This document shows, in pieces, positions 7,704 to 18,200 of a stretch of DNA of 64,000 nt (position 1 is its first letter; each line of letters starts with the position of its first letter). The notes below the pieces were generated by a model. That model worked only from the letters and a program-made list of their open reading frames with translations, searched no databases and had not been told where the DNA came from. The DNA is from a bacterium HR28. GTDB taxonomy: Bacteria > Chloroflexota > Chloroflexia > Thermomicrobiales > Thermomicrobiaceae. The position numbers and the translations under genes are program-made. The stretch lies in the NCBI GenBank assembly GCA_002898255.1, contig BEIE01000003.1, positions 186,001 to 250,000 on the forward strand. The letters run 5' to 3'.

Positions 7704-10700
7704 ATGCGGACGATCTTCGAGACCTGTGTCCCACGGCCGGAAGTGCTCCGCGGGGAGCTCCGTGATGACCTGTTCGCTGCCAGTCTGGCAAGTGTGGTTC
7801 TGGGGACGGCCGAACCGGTCTACGGAGACCCAGAACGCTTCTTCAGCCAGACCTATCCCACCAGACAACTCAGAACGTTCTTGCGCGAGGCACTCGGTCG
7901 CCTGACCGGGAGCGACCCGTCAGCCAATGCGGTACTCCTTCTTGAGACCCCGTTCGGCGGAGGGAAGACGCACGCGCTCATTGCGCTCTACCATGCTGCG
8001 CGCGGTGAACCGGCGGCAGCAACAATCGTTGGTGACGTGCCGCTGCCGTTACCCGGTACGGTCGGCGTGGCGGCGGTGGTTGGTACGGATCTCGATCCGA
8101 CACATGGTGTACGGCACCATGATGTGACCACCTATACCTTGTGGGGAGAACTTGCCTACCAGCTTGGGGGCCGAACCGCATATCTCCTCGTGGAGGAGTC
8201 TGACCATCGCACCAAGACAGCGCCTGGCCGCGTGACACTCGAGCAGCTGGTCGGCGAGCGGCCAGTCTTGATCTTGCTGGATGAGCTGGCGCGCTATCTC
8301 GTCGTGGCCGAGGCAGTCCCGTCCCCGACAGGGAAGGGGACGCTGGCCGACCAGACGATCGCGTTCCTGCACGCACTGCTGGAGTTTGCTGCAGCACGGC
8401 GGAATGTCTTGGTCGTACTCACGATGGCGTCCTCGACGGATGCCTTTGCTGAAGGGACTGAACGTCTCCGTGAGGCGCTCTCAGTGATTGCCCGGAGTGC
8501 CCGGTTGCTGACCCCGGCCGAGCCAGAAGAGATCCCGGCCATCGTGGTCCATCGCCTCTTCGAGCGCGTCGACCGTGCTGCGGCCAAGGAGACAGCGCAG
8601 GCCTATCTGGAGGCCCTTCGTCGTTGGGCGGAGCAAAAGGTGGCATTGCCACCAGCAGTGACGATGGCCGAGTATGCCGAGCGAATTGAGCGGAGCTATC
8701 CGTTCCATCCGGAGCTTGTCCATGTCCTGGATACCCGGGTCGGTTCGATCCCGAACTTTCAGCGGACACGTGGAGCCCTGCGGCTCCTGGCGCGCGTGGT
8801 GCGGCGACTATGGAACCGACAACCACCACAGATGTGGCTGATCCATCCAGGTGACGTCGATCTCGGTGATCCTGACATCTTGGAAGACTTGACCAACCGC
8901 CTTGATCGGCCGGCCTTCAAGCAGGTCGCCGAAGCGGATATCGCCTCCCGTGACCCCAAGGCACCGGCCCACGCCGAAGTGATCGATGCGCACCACGGGG
9001 GAATGCGTCCAGCGGGACGGCTGGCAACGACGATCTTCCTGCACTCGCTGGCGCTCACAGGCGTCGTCGGGATCGACCCACCCTCGCTCCTTGCTGCGAC
9101 GCTCCGTCCTGATGACCAACCGGACACGCTTGCCCGCGTGCTCGACGAACTTCGAAGATACTGTTGGTTCTTAGCGACGAGTGATCAGAGTCGACAGGAC
9201 CGTAATGAACAGCAGAGTAAAGAGCATAAACGATACTGGTTTGCCACTGAGCCGCAGCTACAAAAGATCATCGAGGAGGAACGAGCGCGCGTCCCGGTGA
9301 CCCTCGCCAAGGAACTCGTCTGCGAGCGGATTGAGACGATTTTCCAGCGGAGCGTGCTTGTCCCGGTCTTCTTCCCCAGCGATCCGGCCGAGCTGAGTGA
9401 TGATGCCGAACACCCCAAACTGGTGATCCTCCACTTCGATGCGGTGACGACGACGGCAGACGAAGAGACGGTGCCAGCGCTCGTGCGGACGCTCTTTGAG
9501 CGTGCCGGTCAGAACAGCTTCCGCACCTACCGCAACAACGTGGTCTTTCTGGTCGCGGACCGGGGGGCGGTCGAACCGCTAGTGGAGCGGGCACGGACGC
9601 TGCTGGCGATGGAGCGCTTGCTCCAGAGTCAGAATGGTCTCCTGGACGAGGGGAAGCGACAGGAGCTGACACAGCGCAGGGACGAGGAGGCGTTGCAGCT
9701 GCGCGTGGCGATCATGCGTGCCTACCGCTTCCTCTATTACCCACAAGGCGATGCGGCGATCAACAGCCTGCCACTGCAACGCGAGATGCTACCAGTCCGG
9801 GAGCAAGGGACGGTCGCGGGCAATCAGACGACGGTGGTGGAGCAGCGTTTGCGCGACCTGGAGAAGCTCCGACGAGCGGACGAGGGCAAAGGACTTCCTG
9901 CGCCTGCCTTGGTGCGGCAGCGAGCCTTTGGCAATCAAGAGTACCTCTCCACACTCGAGCTGCGGCGTGCCTTTGCTCGGTACACTGGCCTTCCCATCCT
10001 AGCGGACGCAGCAAATGCGCTGCGCGAGATCGTCCGACTGGGGATCCGGGCAAAGGTCTGGGTCTACTACGATGCGGCCGCGCGCGAAGCCTATGATGCT
10101 GATTCGGGCCGAGAACCGAGCATACGGATAGCTGAGGATACGTTCGTCTACGTGCCGGAGGCGGCGGCACGGGCAGGGCTTCCCTTCGTGCGCCCCGTGG
10201 CGCCTTCACCACCACCGCTCCCTGCGCGTTGCCCGGTCTGTGGTGAACCGATAGCGCAGTGCCGCTGCAGCCAAGAGATTGTGCCGCCACGCCCGGAGCG
10301 AACTGAGGAACTGATCAGTCTCGACGGTACTCTTGGCCAGGTGTCCAAGGGGCTTCTCGATGTCGTGCGGGACAAGCAGCTTGAGCGACTGCGGGACGTG
10401 ACGCTGCGACTCGAGACCGCAGAGGCGAGCGAAGTGCGGGCGTTTGGGCTCTGGGTCGCTCAGCTCCGTTCCTTGGGACAACTGCAGCCGGAGCTCGAAG
10501 CGTCGTTGACAGCCACACTCGCGCAGGGTGGTGACCTTCGCCTCACCTTCACCGGCCCGCCTGAGCAGTATGTGCGCTATCGGAGCCTCTTTGAGACGCC
10601 GCTGCGCGATGCCCGCGACCTGGATGCTCGCTTCCTCCTTCGCGTCACGAATCTGGTGGCGAAGGATGTGCAGCAGCTGGTGCTGCTTGGGGAAGACGAA

Positions 10701-10760
10701 CTCGCCGCCGAGTTGGGGAAAGTGCGGCTGACAGCGCAAGGGTATCGGGAGCACGCGTGA
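7704..10760 (+). CDS. DUF499-type AAA ATPase (defence-associated)
   Basis: Large P-loop ATPase, 1018 aa. The N-terminus MRTIFETCVPRPEVL is typical of DUF499 proteins, which is why ATG 7704 is preferred over GTG 7662. Walker A is ETPFGGGKTHAL (about residues 80-92) and Walker B LILLDELARYL (about 188-198). Near residues 840-860 CPVCGEPIAQCRC is a likely zinc knuckle. Family members occur beside DUF1156 methylases and helicases in defence islands; this is established as genomic association, not as a known mechanism. Its stop overlaps the next start (TGATG), so the small downstream protein is probably translationally coupled. Confidence 0.88.
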   Translation: MRTIFETCVPRPEVLRGELRDDLFAASLASVVLGTAEPVYGDPERFFSQTYPTRQLRTFLREALGRLTGSDPSANAVLLLETPFGGGKTHALIALYHAARGEPAAATIVGDVPLPLPGTVGVAAVVGTDLDPTHGVRHHDVTTYTLWGELAYQLGGRTAYLLVEESDHRTKTAPGRVTLEQLVGERPVLILLDELARYLVVAEAVPSPTGKGTLADQTIAFLHALLEFAAARRNVLVVLTMASSTDAFAEGTERLREALSVIARSARLLTPAEPEEIPAIVVHRLFERVDRAAAKETAQAYLEALRRWAEQKVALPPAVTMAEYAERIERSYPFHPELVHVLDTRVGSIPNFQRTRGALRLLARVVRRLWNRQPPQMWLIHPGDVDLGDPDILEDLTNRLDRPAFKQVAEADIASRDPKAPAHAEVIDAHHGGMRPAGRLATTIFLHSLALTGVVGIDPPSLLAATLRPDDQPDTLARVLDELRRYCWFLATSDQSRQDRNEQQSKEHKRYWFATEPQLQKIIEEERARVPVTLAKELVCERIETIFQRSVLVPVFFPSDPAELSDDAEHPKLVILHFDAVTTTADEETVPALVRTLFERAGQNSFRTYRNNVVFLVADRGAVEPLVERARTLLAMERLLQSQNGLLDEGKRQELTQRRDEEALQLRVAIMRAYRFLYYPQGDAAINSLPLQREMLPVREQGTVAGNQTTVVEQRLRDLEKLRRADEGKGLPAPALVRQRAFGNQEYLSTLELRRAFARYTGLPILADAANALREIVRLGIRAKVWVYYDAAAREAYDADSGREPSIRIAEDTFVYVPEAAARAGLPFVRPVAPSPPPLPARCPVCGEPIAQCRCSQEIVPPRPERTEELISLDGTLGQVSKGLLDVVRDKQLERLRDVTLRLETAEASEVRAFGLWVAQLRSLGQLQPELEASLTATLAQGGDLRLTFTGPPEQYVRYRSLFETPLRDARDLDARFLLRVTNLVAKDVQQLVLLGEDELAAELGKVRLTAQGYREHA

Positions 10761-11203
10761 TGATGGGAAATGGCACCGGACGTTGGTTCGAGCTCGCACT
10801 GCGACAGCGCCGCACCGGGCGCGAGCTGGTCTTGTGGCAGTGGGAGCGGCGGGTCGAGAACGGGCGCGTCGTCGGGCGACCGAAGCGCCAGCGGGTGGGT
10901 GTGCTGGCGGGACGGCCGCTGGCGGTTGCCGAGAACGACCTACAGCACTTGCTCGGTCGGGCAGGGGTGCAGGAACTGGAGCGCAGTGGGCGCCTGGAGC
11001 TGACGGAGCCACTCGGGGCGCGGTTGGGCGTACTGTTCCTGGCACTCCGTCCACTGCGTCGAGTGGAGCGGATGGTGCGGCTGGTCGAGGGAATACGTCA
11101 GTTAGCGGACGAAGAGGCTTACTACTGGTACGCCCAGTGCACCGCGCCGGGACGTGCTGCCAAAGGACGACGTGCCTTGCGAATCCTCCTGGCGGGCGAG
11201 TGA
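10760..11203 (+). CDS. Small conserved-looking protein of the DUF499/DUF1156 island
   Basis: 147 aa, Arg/Leu-rich, basic and probably helical. No family recognised. GTG 10757, ATG 10760 and ATG 10763 are all possible; ATG 10760 makes a TGATG overlap with the ATPase stop. The frame is well conserved in style (LELTEPLGARLGVLFLALRP, DEEAYYWYAQCTAPGRAAKGRRALRILL). Position inside the island suggests an accessory or structural subunit working with the ATPase. That is inferred from coupling only. Confidence 0.65.
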   Translation: MMGNGTGRWFELALRQRRTGRELVLWQWERRVENGRVVGRPKRQRVGVLAGRPLAVAENDLQHLLGRAGVQELERSGRLELTEPLGARLGVLFLALRPLRRVERMVRLVEGIRQLADEEAYYWYAQCTAPGRAAKGRRALRILLAGE

Positions 11204-11523
11204 CGTCGCCCGGTGAGGGACAGCGGTACCACGCGAAAGGATTGACCGGAGAGCCCGGGAGCGAGCGCTGCGCTGCACGCGATCCGCTGCATGCCAGAGG
11301 CTCCGCGGTGTGCGGGCCTGTGCCTTTTGCCGCTGATTCAGGGGTCCATTGACCGGCCTACCCTGGACGGGTAGATTGGTGCGTGGTCCGGCCATCCGGG
11401 TTTGCGCGGACGAAGGATCCAAGCTCTGACGTTTCCTACGAGCTGCCGCAGTAGCTGCCGGCGTCGTCGCTGCTGGAGCCTCGGAGCACGTTGGAAGTTT
11501 GCGGGGAGAGGGGTGCGGTCCTG
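11204..11523. other. Intergenic gap between small protein and methyltransferase genes
   Basis: 320 nt on the coding side of the island. The overlapping frames (10783-11352 and others) are shadows of the upstream gene. GGGAGAGGGG at about 11503-11513 probably serves as the ribosome binding site of the methyltransferase. No promoter could be read with confidence. Confidence 0.4.
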
Positions 11524-14463
11524 ATGACACAGACGATGTTGCGCACGACACTCCTCATCGAGGAGTGGCTGCCGATCCAGGAGTTGGGGATTGAGGCGCA
11601 ACGGGAACGCGGGGCGAGTAGCTCCTTGCCGCCGCTCTACTTCCTCCACGTCTGGTGGGCGCGGCGACCGCTGGTGGTCAGCCGTGCAGCGGTGTTGGCC
11701 AGCCTACTGCCGGCTTGGCGGCCCGACTGGCCGGAGGCGCTGCGGCAGCGCTTCCCCACTCGCGAGGCCTACCACGCCTGGTTCCGCTGGCTGCTAGGGA
11801 TCCGGGGAGACATCACCGATGCCTGGAGCGCGATCCAGCGGGCAAGGGCAGCTGGGGAGCGTATCGAGAACCCATTCACACATGGAAGGGCGTTCACACT
11901 AGGTATTTCTGAAGGAGACGCGGAAGATCTTCTGGATATTCTTCGCATAACGTGGCAGAGCGTGGACATCAGTGTCTTAGATCCGACTGCTGGAGGTGGG
12001 TCTATTCCGCTTGAGGCGCTACGGTTAGGCTTGACTGTGCATGCCAACGAGTTGAATGCGGTGGCCAGCGTCATCCTTGCAGCAACGCTCGACTATCCGG
12101 CACGGTTCGGTGAGGAATTCTCCCGTGATCTGGAGCGATACGGACGAGAACTCAGTAATCGTGTCCGCAGCGCGATCAGGCGCTTTTATCCTAATTCCAC
12201 TCCGAGCGAAGAGCCACTCACCTACCTCTGGGCGCGGACGGTCCCATGTCCGCAGACCGGCAAGCCGATCCCTCTCTCCCCCAATTGGTGGCTCCAGCGC
12301 GACGACCGTGCCCGCGTCGCCGTTCGCCTCCTCTGTCAGCCCAACTGGCCGGAGTGCCGTTTCGAGATCGTGCGTGGCGCGGAGGCAGAGCGCGTCGCTG
12401 AGCAGGGGACGATCCGCCGCGGCGTCGCCGTCTCCCCATGGACGGGTCAAGTGGTCGACGGCGACTACATCAAGCGTGAGGCTCAGGCGGGTCGCATGGG
12501 TCAGCAGCTCTATGCTGTCGTCGTCAAGACACCGCAGGGGATCGACTTTCGTCCGCCGACCGAAGCCGATCTTGCTGCCGTTCAGGCGGCGGAGGCCGAG
12601 CTGGCGCGCCGCCTCCCCGGCTGGCTCGCCCGCGACCTGGTGCCCGATGAGGAGATTCCGGAGGTCAGCAATTACAACCGCGGTCACCGCCTGTACGGCA
12701 TGACTCACTGGCGCGACCTCTTTGCTCCCCGCCAGCTTCTGGCGCTCGGCACGACCGTCGAGGCCCTGCGCGCCCTCGAGCCGGAGATCCGCGCTCAGCT
12801 CCCGCCGGGCCGCGCCCGGGCCGTCCTGACCTATCTGGCGCTGGCAGTGGATAAGTTGGCGGACTACAACTCGCGGATGAGCCGCCTCGATGTCACACGT
12901 GTGGTTGTGAAGAACACCTTTGACCGCCACGACTTCAGCATGAAGTGGAGCCATGCCGAGATGGCGGTGGTGGCGGCGGGCAAGGGGCTCGACTGGGCCA
13001 TCGACCAGGTGGTCGACGCCTACCGTGGCATCGCCCGACTGGCCCAACCAGCCCGGCTCCCGCTCTGGCAGCGCAGCGGCGCCTCGCCAGTCGAGCGGCT
13101 GCGTGTGACCCAGGGCGATGCCCGTGACCTCCGGCATCTCCCGGACGGCTCGGTCCACCTGGTCTGCATCGACCCGCCCTACTATGACAACGTCCAGTAC
13201 GCGGAGCTTTCCGACTTTTTCTACGTGTGGCTCAAGCGCACGGTGGGGCATCTTTACCCGGACTGGTTCGCTGCGCCGCTGACCGATAAGGAGGACGAGG
13301 CGGTGGCCAACCCGGCGCGGTTCGCCGCACTGGGACGGCGCGGCCGGGCACAGGAACTGGCACGGCGAGACTACGAGCGCAAGATGACAGCGATCTTCCG
13401 GGAGTGTGCCCGCGTCCTGCGCTCGGACGGCGTCCTCACCGTGATGTTCACCCACAAGCAGGTCGATGCCTGGGACGCCCTGGCGCAGGCGCTGATCGAT
13501 GCGGGCTTCCAGGTCACTGCGTCCTGGCCAGTCCACACCGAGTCCGAACACAGCCTGCACCAGGCCAGGAGGAACGCGGCACGTTCGACGATCCTGCTGA
13601 GTTGCCGCAAGCGCCCACCGGGCGATGGGGCGGTCTGGTGGGACGATATCAAGGCGGAACTGCGGCAGCGGGTGCGGACCCGAGCGCAGGAGTTGGCAGC
13701 GTGGGGACTGCACGGGATCGACCTGGTGCTGGCGACCTATGGGACAGCACTCAGCGTGATCTCGGCGCGCTGGCCGGTGTTGACGAGCCAAGCCGACGAG
13801 CACGGGCAACCTATCCCTCTCCGGGCGGAGTCGGCGCTCGATGCGGCGCGGGAAGAAGTGCTCGGGCTCGTGCGCGAGCGGCTCCTGCACGGGCAGCGGG
13901 TGCAGTTTGATCCGGTGAGCGACTGGTACCTCATGACCTGGGAAATGCTCAAAGCACGGGAGTTCCCGTTCGACGAGGCGCGCAAGCTGGCGCTGGCCAC
14001 CGGCGTGGAGCTGGAGCGCGAGATTCTCACCGGCGCGCGGCTGGTTCAGAGGGCTGGTGACGCAGTGAAGCTCCTCACCCCCAAGGAGCGCTGGCAGCGC
14101 AAGGCGGTGACGGTCGATGGGGTACCGACACGTCTCGTGGACGGGCTGCACGTGGCGCTGGTCATTGCGGAGGAGGACGGTGTCGGAGCCGCAGAGCGGT
14201 ACCTGGAATGGGTCGGACTCCGGCAGCAGAACGACTTCCGGGCCTATGTCGCCGCGCTCCTGGAGGCGATCCCGCGGCTACGCGGGACTGACGGGCGCTT
14301 GCAGCTCCCAGAAGCGGAGTGGCTGGAGGTGTTGCGCGCCTACTGCTACCCGGACATCACACCGCCACCAGAGCCGGAACGGAAGCACGTCTATGACCAA
14401 GCACGTCTGGCGCTGGGCGAGGACGGAGCGGACGCGGGGGACGATGACGTCAGTGAGGAGTAG
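11524..14463 (+). CDS. DUF1156-type adenine-specific DNA methyltransferase
   Basis: 979 aa from ATG 11524; the track's start at 11491 is a TTG without ribosome binding site. The N-terminal DUF1156 signature reads YFLHVWWARRPLVVSRAAV (about residues 38-57). SAM-binding motif I is DPTAGGGSIPLEALRLG (about 153-170), and catalytic motif IV CIDPPYYDNVQYAELSDFF (about 548) has the DPPY signature of N6-adenine methylases. A long insert (about 200-480) separates the motifs. The C-terminal third is unassigned. Probable role is modification or recognition in an ATPase-methylase-helicase system. The 708-aa minus-strand frame opposite it is a shadow. Confidence 0.92.
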   Translation: MTQTMLRTTLLIEEWLPIQELGIEAQRERGASSSLPPLYFLHVWWARRPLVVSRAAVLASLLPAWRPDWPEALRQRFPTREAYHAWFRWLLGIRGDITDAWSAIQRARAAGERIENPFTHGRAFTLGISEGDAEDLLDILRITWQSVDISVLDPTAGGGSIPLEALRLGLTVHANELNAVASVILAATLDYPARFGEEFSRDLERYGRELSNRVRSAIRRFYPNSTPSEEPLTYLWARTVPCPQTGKPIPLSPNWWLQRDDRARVAVRLLCQPNWPECRFEIVRGAEAERVAEQGTIRRGVAVSPWTGQVVDGDYIKREAQAGRMGQQLYAVVVKTPQGIDFRPPTEADLAAVQAAEAELARRLPGWLARDLVPDEEIPEVSNYNRGHRLYGMTHWRDLFAPRQLLALGTTVEALRALEPEIRAQLPPGRARAVLTYLALAVDKLADYNSRMSRLDVTRVVVKNTFDRHDFSMKWSHAEMAVVAAGKGLDWAIDQVVDAYRGIARLAQPARLPLWQRSGASPVERLRVTQGDARDLRHLPDGSVHLVCIDPPYYDNVQYAELSDFFYVWLKRTVGHLYPDWFAAPLTDKEDEAVANPARFAALGRRGRAQELARRDYERKMTAIFRECARVLRSDGVLTVMFTHKQVDAWDALAQALIDAGFQVTASWPVHTESEHSLHQARRNAARSTILLSCRKRPPGDGAVWWDDIKAELRQRVRTRAQELAAWGLHGIDLVLATYGTALSVISARWPVLTSQADEHGQPIPLRAESALDAAREEVLGLVRERLLHGQRVQFDPVSDWYLMTWEMLKAREFPFDEARKLALATGVELEREILTGARLVQRAGDAVKLLTPKERWQRKAVTVDGVPTRLVDGLHVALVIAEEDGVGAAERYLEWVGLRQQNDFRAYVAALLEAIPRLRGTDGRLQLPEAEWLEVLRAYCYPDITPPPEPERKHVYDQARLALGEDGADAGDDDVSEE

Positions 14464-15201
14464 TCAGTGGGCCGAGCTGGTACGGTCGGTGCAGTGCGGC
14501 CTTCCATGACGCGCTCCTACCGAAGCCGGAGCAGCGGCTGGTGATGCTGTGCTCGGAGTCGGGTGGCGTCATTGCCTCCGGCGGCGTGACGACGTCCGCT
14601 GCGGCGGACGCGGTTCTGGTACGGATCGGAGGCCCTTCAGGGGCTGCCGTGAGGAGGGAAGTGTGGCCCGTCGTCGGTGCCAGCAGGACAGGCAGCCGTG
14701 TCCTGCTGGCACGAGGCGCTGGGGATACGGCTGGTCGTGACGCCCGAGGGCTCTGGAGCGGCCCAGCGCGTTGCAGGTGGACGGCCGACTTTTACGACGG
14801 CGCGCGCTGCACCGCAGGGGCGCGCTCATCGTGTGCACGGTGGGGGGCGCGGGATAAGAGGGGAGGCGGTCACCCGCGGCGCCAAGGGATAGCGCGCCGA
14901 CGCGGCAAACGCTGCTGCAAGACAGCTTGGTGTGGTGTACACGGTGCGCCAGGGCAGCGCGGCCGATCTCCTGAAGCGATACCGCGACGCTTCCAACGCC
15001 AAGGGAGGCTGTTTAGGGGTGTTCCCTGACTCGTTGGAAGCGTGGGGTAGGAGGCGTACTGGCAAGGGTCGTGACCGATTTGCCGGGGAAGGGTGGTCCA
15101 GCACGTTCCGTCCGCCCAGGGTTCGGTGGTGCCGAGGTGTCCGTTCGAGGGCGGACCGGTGCCGATTGACTATACTTCTGTTCTGTCGGTGAGGGTGAGG
15201 C
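14464..15201. other. 0.74-kb non-coding gap inside the defence island, structured
   Basis: No frame here resembles a protein; the 162-aa and 86-aa frames are Arg/Gly-rich and lack similarity in style to neighbours. Hairpin CGTCCGC-TGCG-GCGGACG lies at 14593-14610. A perfect 12-bp inverted repeat ACGCTTCCAACG/CGTTGGAAGCGT lies at 14987-14998 and 15032-15043. TATACT at 15171-15176 is 26 nt before the helicase ATG and may be a -10 box, though no good -35 is present. The gap could hold an RNA, a degraded gene or a promoter region. Confidence 0.5.
14987..15043. repeat. Perfect 12-bp inverted repeat with inner stem
   Basis: ACGCTTCCAACG (14987-14998) and CGTTGGAAGCGT (15032-15043) are exact reverse complements around a 33-nt loop. 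Inside the loop AGGGA and TCCCT can add a short inner stem. No T-run follows. Confidence 0.7.
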
Positions 15202-18200
15202 ATGCCAGGCGAGTACGCTGGCGACGCTCCAGGCTTGCGCGGTTATCTTTTCGCCCATCGCTACGGTGAGGGGGACGATCGGCTCCACCGCTTCTACTTG
15301 CCGGCGCTCGAACGGAGTGTGCGGTACGACCGTGCGACCGGATTCTTTTCCAGTTCGGCGCTCGCGGTGGCGGCGGCTGGGGTGGCGCGTCTGATCGCGA
15401 ATGGTGGTCGCATGCGCCTCCTGGTTGGGGCAGCGCTCAGTCCGGAGGATGTGCAGGCGATTGTCCACGGGGCCGACCTTCGCGCGGTGGTACAGGAGCG
15501 GCTGCTGCAGGGGCTAGTGACGGTCGAGACGCTCCTGGAGCGGGAGCGACTGGCGGCCCTGGCGTGGCTGGTGGCTGAGGGGCGACTCGAGCTCCGGGTG
15601 GTGCTTCCGCTTGGGTGGGATGGGCAACCGCTGGCAGCGGCGGAGGCAGCACCGTACTTCCACGCGAAATACGGCGTGTTCACTGATGCGGCCGGCGACC
15701 GGGTTGCGTTTGTAGGGAGCGTGAACGAGACGGCCGCGGGCTGGGTGCAGAACTACGAGGAGCTTTCGGTCTACTTTTCGTGGGACGAGTCTCGTCGGTA
15801 CCTTGAGGACATTGCCGCGCGGTTCGAGCGACTCTGGCAGGGGGAAGAGCATCGCTGGCGGACGTTGACCTTGCCGGAGGCCGTGCAGCAGAAACTCCTG
15901 CAGTACCGACCCGACGAGCCACCGCTCTACGATCCGCTGGAGCGGGTGCAGGTTCCGGTCTCGGAAGTGTGCGAGGAGACTGGAGACTATCAGACCGGAC
16001 CGGACGTGAGCGGGGCGATCGCGCGCTTCTTGCTTGATGTACCGCGGCTGGTCGGTGCCCGTTGGGTCGGACTGGCCACAGCGCCGGTCGTGCCGTGGCC
16101 GCATCAGCGGCGGGTTGTGGAGCGACTGGTCGAGCACTTTCCTGAACGGTTCCTCTTAGCCGACGAAGTGGGATTGGGGAAGACGATTGAGGCCGCACTG
16201 GCGTTGCGCGAACTCTTGCTCAGCGGGCGGGTGCAGCGAGTCTTGTTGCTCGTGCCAGGGGGACTGGTGCGGCAATGGCAGGAGGAGCTCCTGGACAAAG
16301 CTGCACTGGCCGTGCCGCGCTTTGATGCAGGGAAGCTCTGGGACGCGCAGGGTGGCAGTTCCCCAATTGGAGCCAAGGAGCTGCTTGAGACGCAACCGGT
16401 GCTTCTCCTCTCGAGCCACCTTGCGAAGCGGCGTGAATGGGCCGAGCAGCTTCTCCAGGCGCAGCCCTGGGACCTGGTGATTGTCGACGAGGCGCACCAT
16501 GCACGCCGCGACGCTGAGGGGCGGCCCAACCGTTTGTTGTCCCTGTTGCGAGCGCTAAGTGAACGGACACGTGGGCTCTGGCTGCTCTCGGCGACGCCGA
16601 TGCAGCTCCACCCAAGCGAACTCTGGGAGCTGCTCTCCCTCCTGGGCCTGCCGGGACAGTGGGGTGCAGGACCAGACGACTTTGTACGCTACTTTGCTCA
16701 GCTGCGTGGTTCGGATGGGGGAGCGCCGGACTGGGATTTCCTGCTCACCTTGGCGCGCGAGGAGCTCGCGGTGCGCGGTGGGCTAGATGGCCAGTTTGTC
16801 GGAAGCACGCGGGAACGGCTGGGGCTGGCCCGTTGGCAGCGGATCGAGCGACTCTTAAGCATGGACTCGGCGAGTGACCCGCGGTCGCTAGACCGGGATT
16901 CCCAGGCGGCACTTTATGCTGCGTTACGCCAGCACACACCAGTACGCCGACTGATGCTGCGCCACACGCGGTCATTACTCCGCAGATACCGGGAGGAGGG
17001 GCTGCTGAACGAACCGCTTGCTGAACGCGATCCTACGGTGGTGTGGGTCACGTTGACAGACCCGGAGCGCGAGCTCTATGACCGGATTGAGGAGTACATC
17101 ACGGAGTTTTACGCACGGTACGAGGCTGAGCGGCCCGGACTCGGCTTCGTGATGACTATCTACCGGCGTCGGCTCACCTCGAGCTTCGCAGCGGTGCGGC
17201 TCAGCCTGGAGCGGCGGTTGGCGTTCCTCGAAAGGCGCAGTGACGATGTCGGTCTGACGGAAGAAGACGTGACCGAGGAAGAGCTTGACCGCGACGTGCA
17301 GGAGCAGGTGGGCGATATCGATCGTTGGGCAACTGAGGACGAGATCCGTTACCTGCGGAGATTCCTCGAGGATCTCCAGCGCCTCCGCCGCGACTCGAAG
17401 CGCGAGCACTTGCTCGTGTTGCTCGAGCGCCTATTCGCCGAATCGGAGACCATTGCGGTCTTCACCGAGTACTACGATACGCTGCTGGATCTCCGTGAGC
17501 ACCTGGTACCGATCTACGGAAGTCAGGTTGCTTGCTATTCCGGTCGTGGGGGCGAGGTCTGGCAGGACGGGAAGTGGCAACCGATCAGTCGGTCGGAGCT
17601 GGCGGCGTTGTTCCGTGAGGGGAGAAGAGTGCGGCTGCTGCTCTGCACCGATGCGGCGAGTGAAGGGCTGAACCTGCAGACCTGCGGCGTCCTGGTGAAC
17701 TACGACCTGCCGTGGAACCCCATGCGGGTTGAGCAGCGGATCGGCCGCTTTGATCGGATCGGCCAGCGATATCCGGTGGTCCGGATCGTGCACCTGCTCT
17801 ATCGAGATACGGTCGAAGCAGAGGTCTACCGTCGCCTGGGAGAGCGGATCGATTGGTTCCGGAACGTGGTCGGTGAACTGCAGCCGATCCTGACACGGGT
17901 CAGCGAAGACATTCGGCGGCTCGCGCTTGCACCGCAGAGCGCGCGCCGTCGCGAGTTGGAGCACCTGCTGGAGGAACTGGAGCGAGAACTCGCGCAACGC
18001 CAGGAGCAGGAGCTCCTGCAGACACTGCTCGAGCCGGATGCGGCAGCGTATGAGGCCACAGGAGGGTTACCGCCGGTCACGCTTTCTGAGCTAGAGGAAA
18101 CGTTGTTCGAAATCCCGGCTATTGCTGGTGTCTTCCGCCGTCACCCACGGATCGAGCGGGTGTACCGCATCAGCGACGAGGCGCGTCACACGACCGTGAC

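Noticed and set aside
12025-14151. 708-aa minus-strand ORF
   Set aside because: Lies opposite the DUF1156 methylase, whose motifs are clear. Its composition (His/Arg-rich) is what GC-rich antisense frames produce.
14987-15043. Inverted repeat as ends of a small mobile element
   Set aside because: The two 12-bp arms enclose only 33 nt and no target duplication was seen, so a hairpin is more likely than an element.
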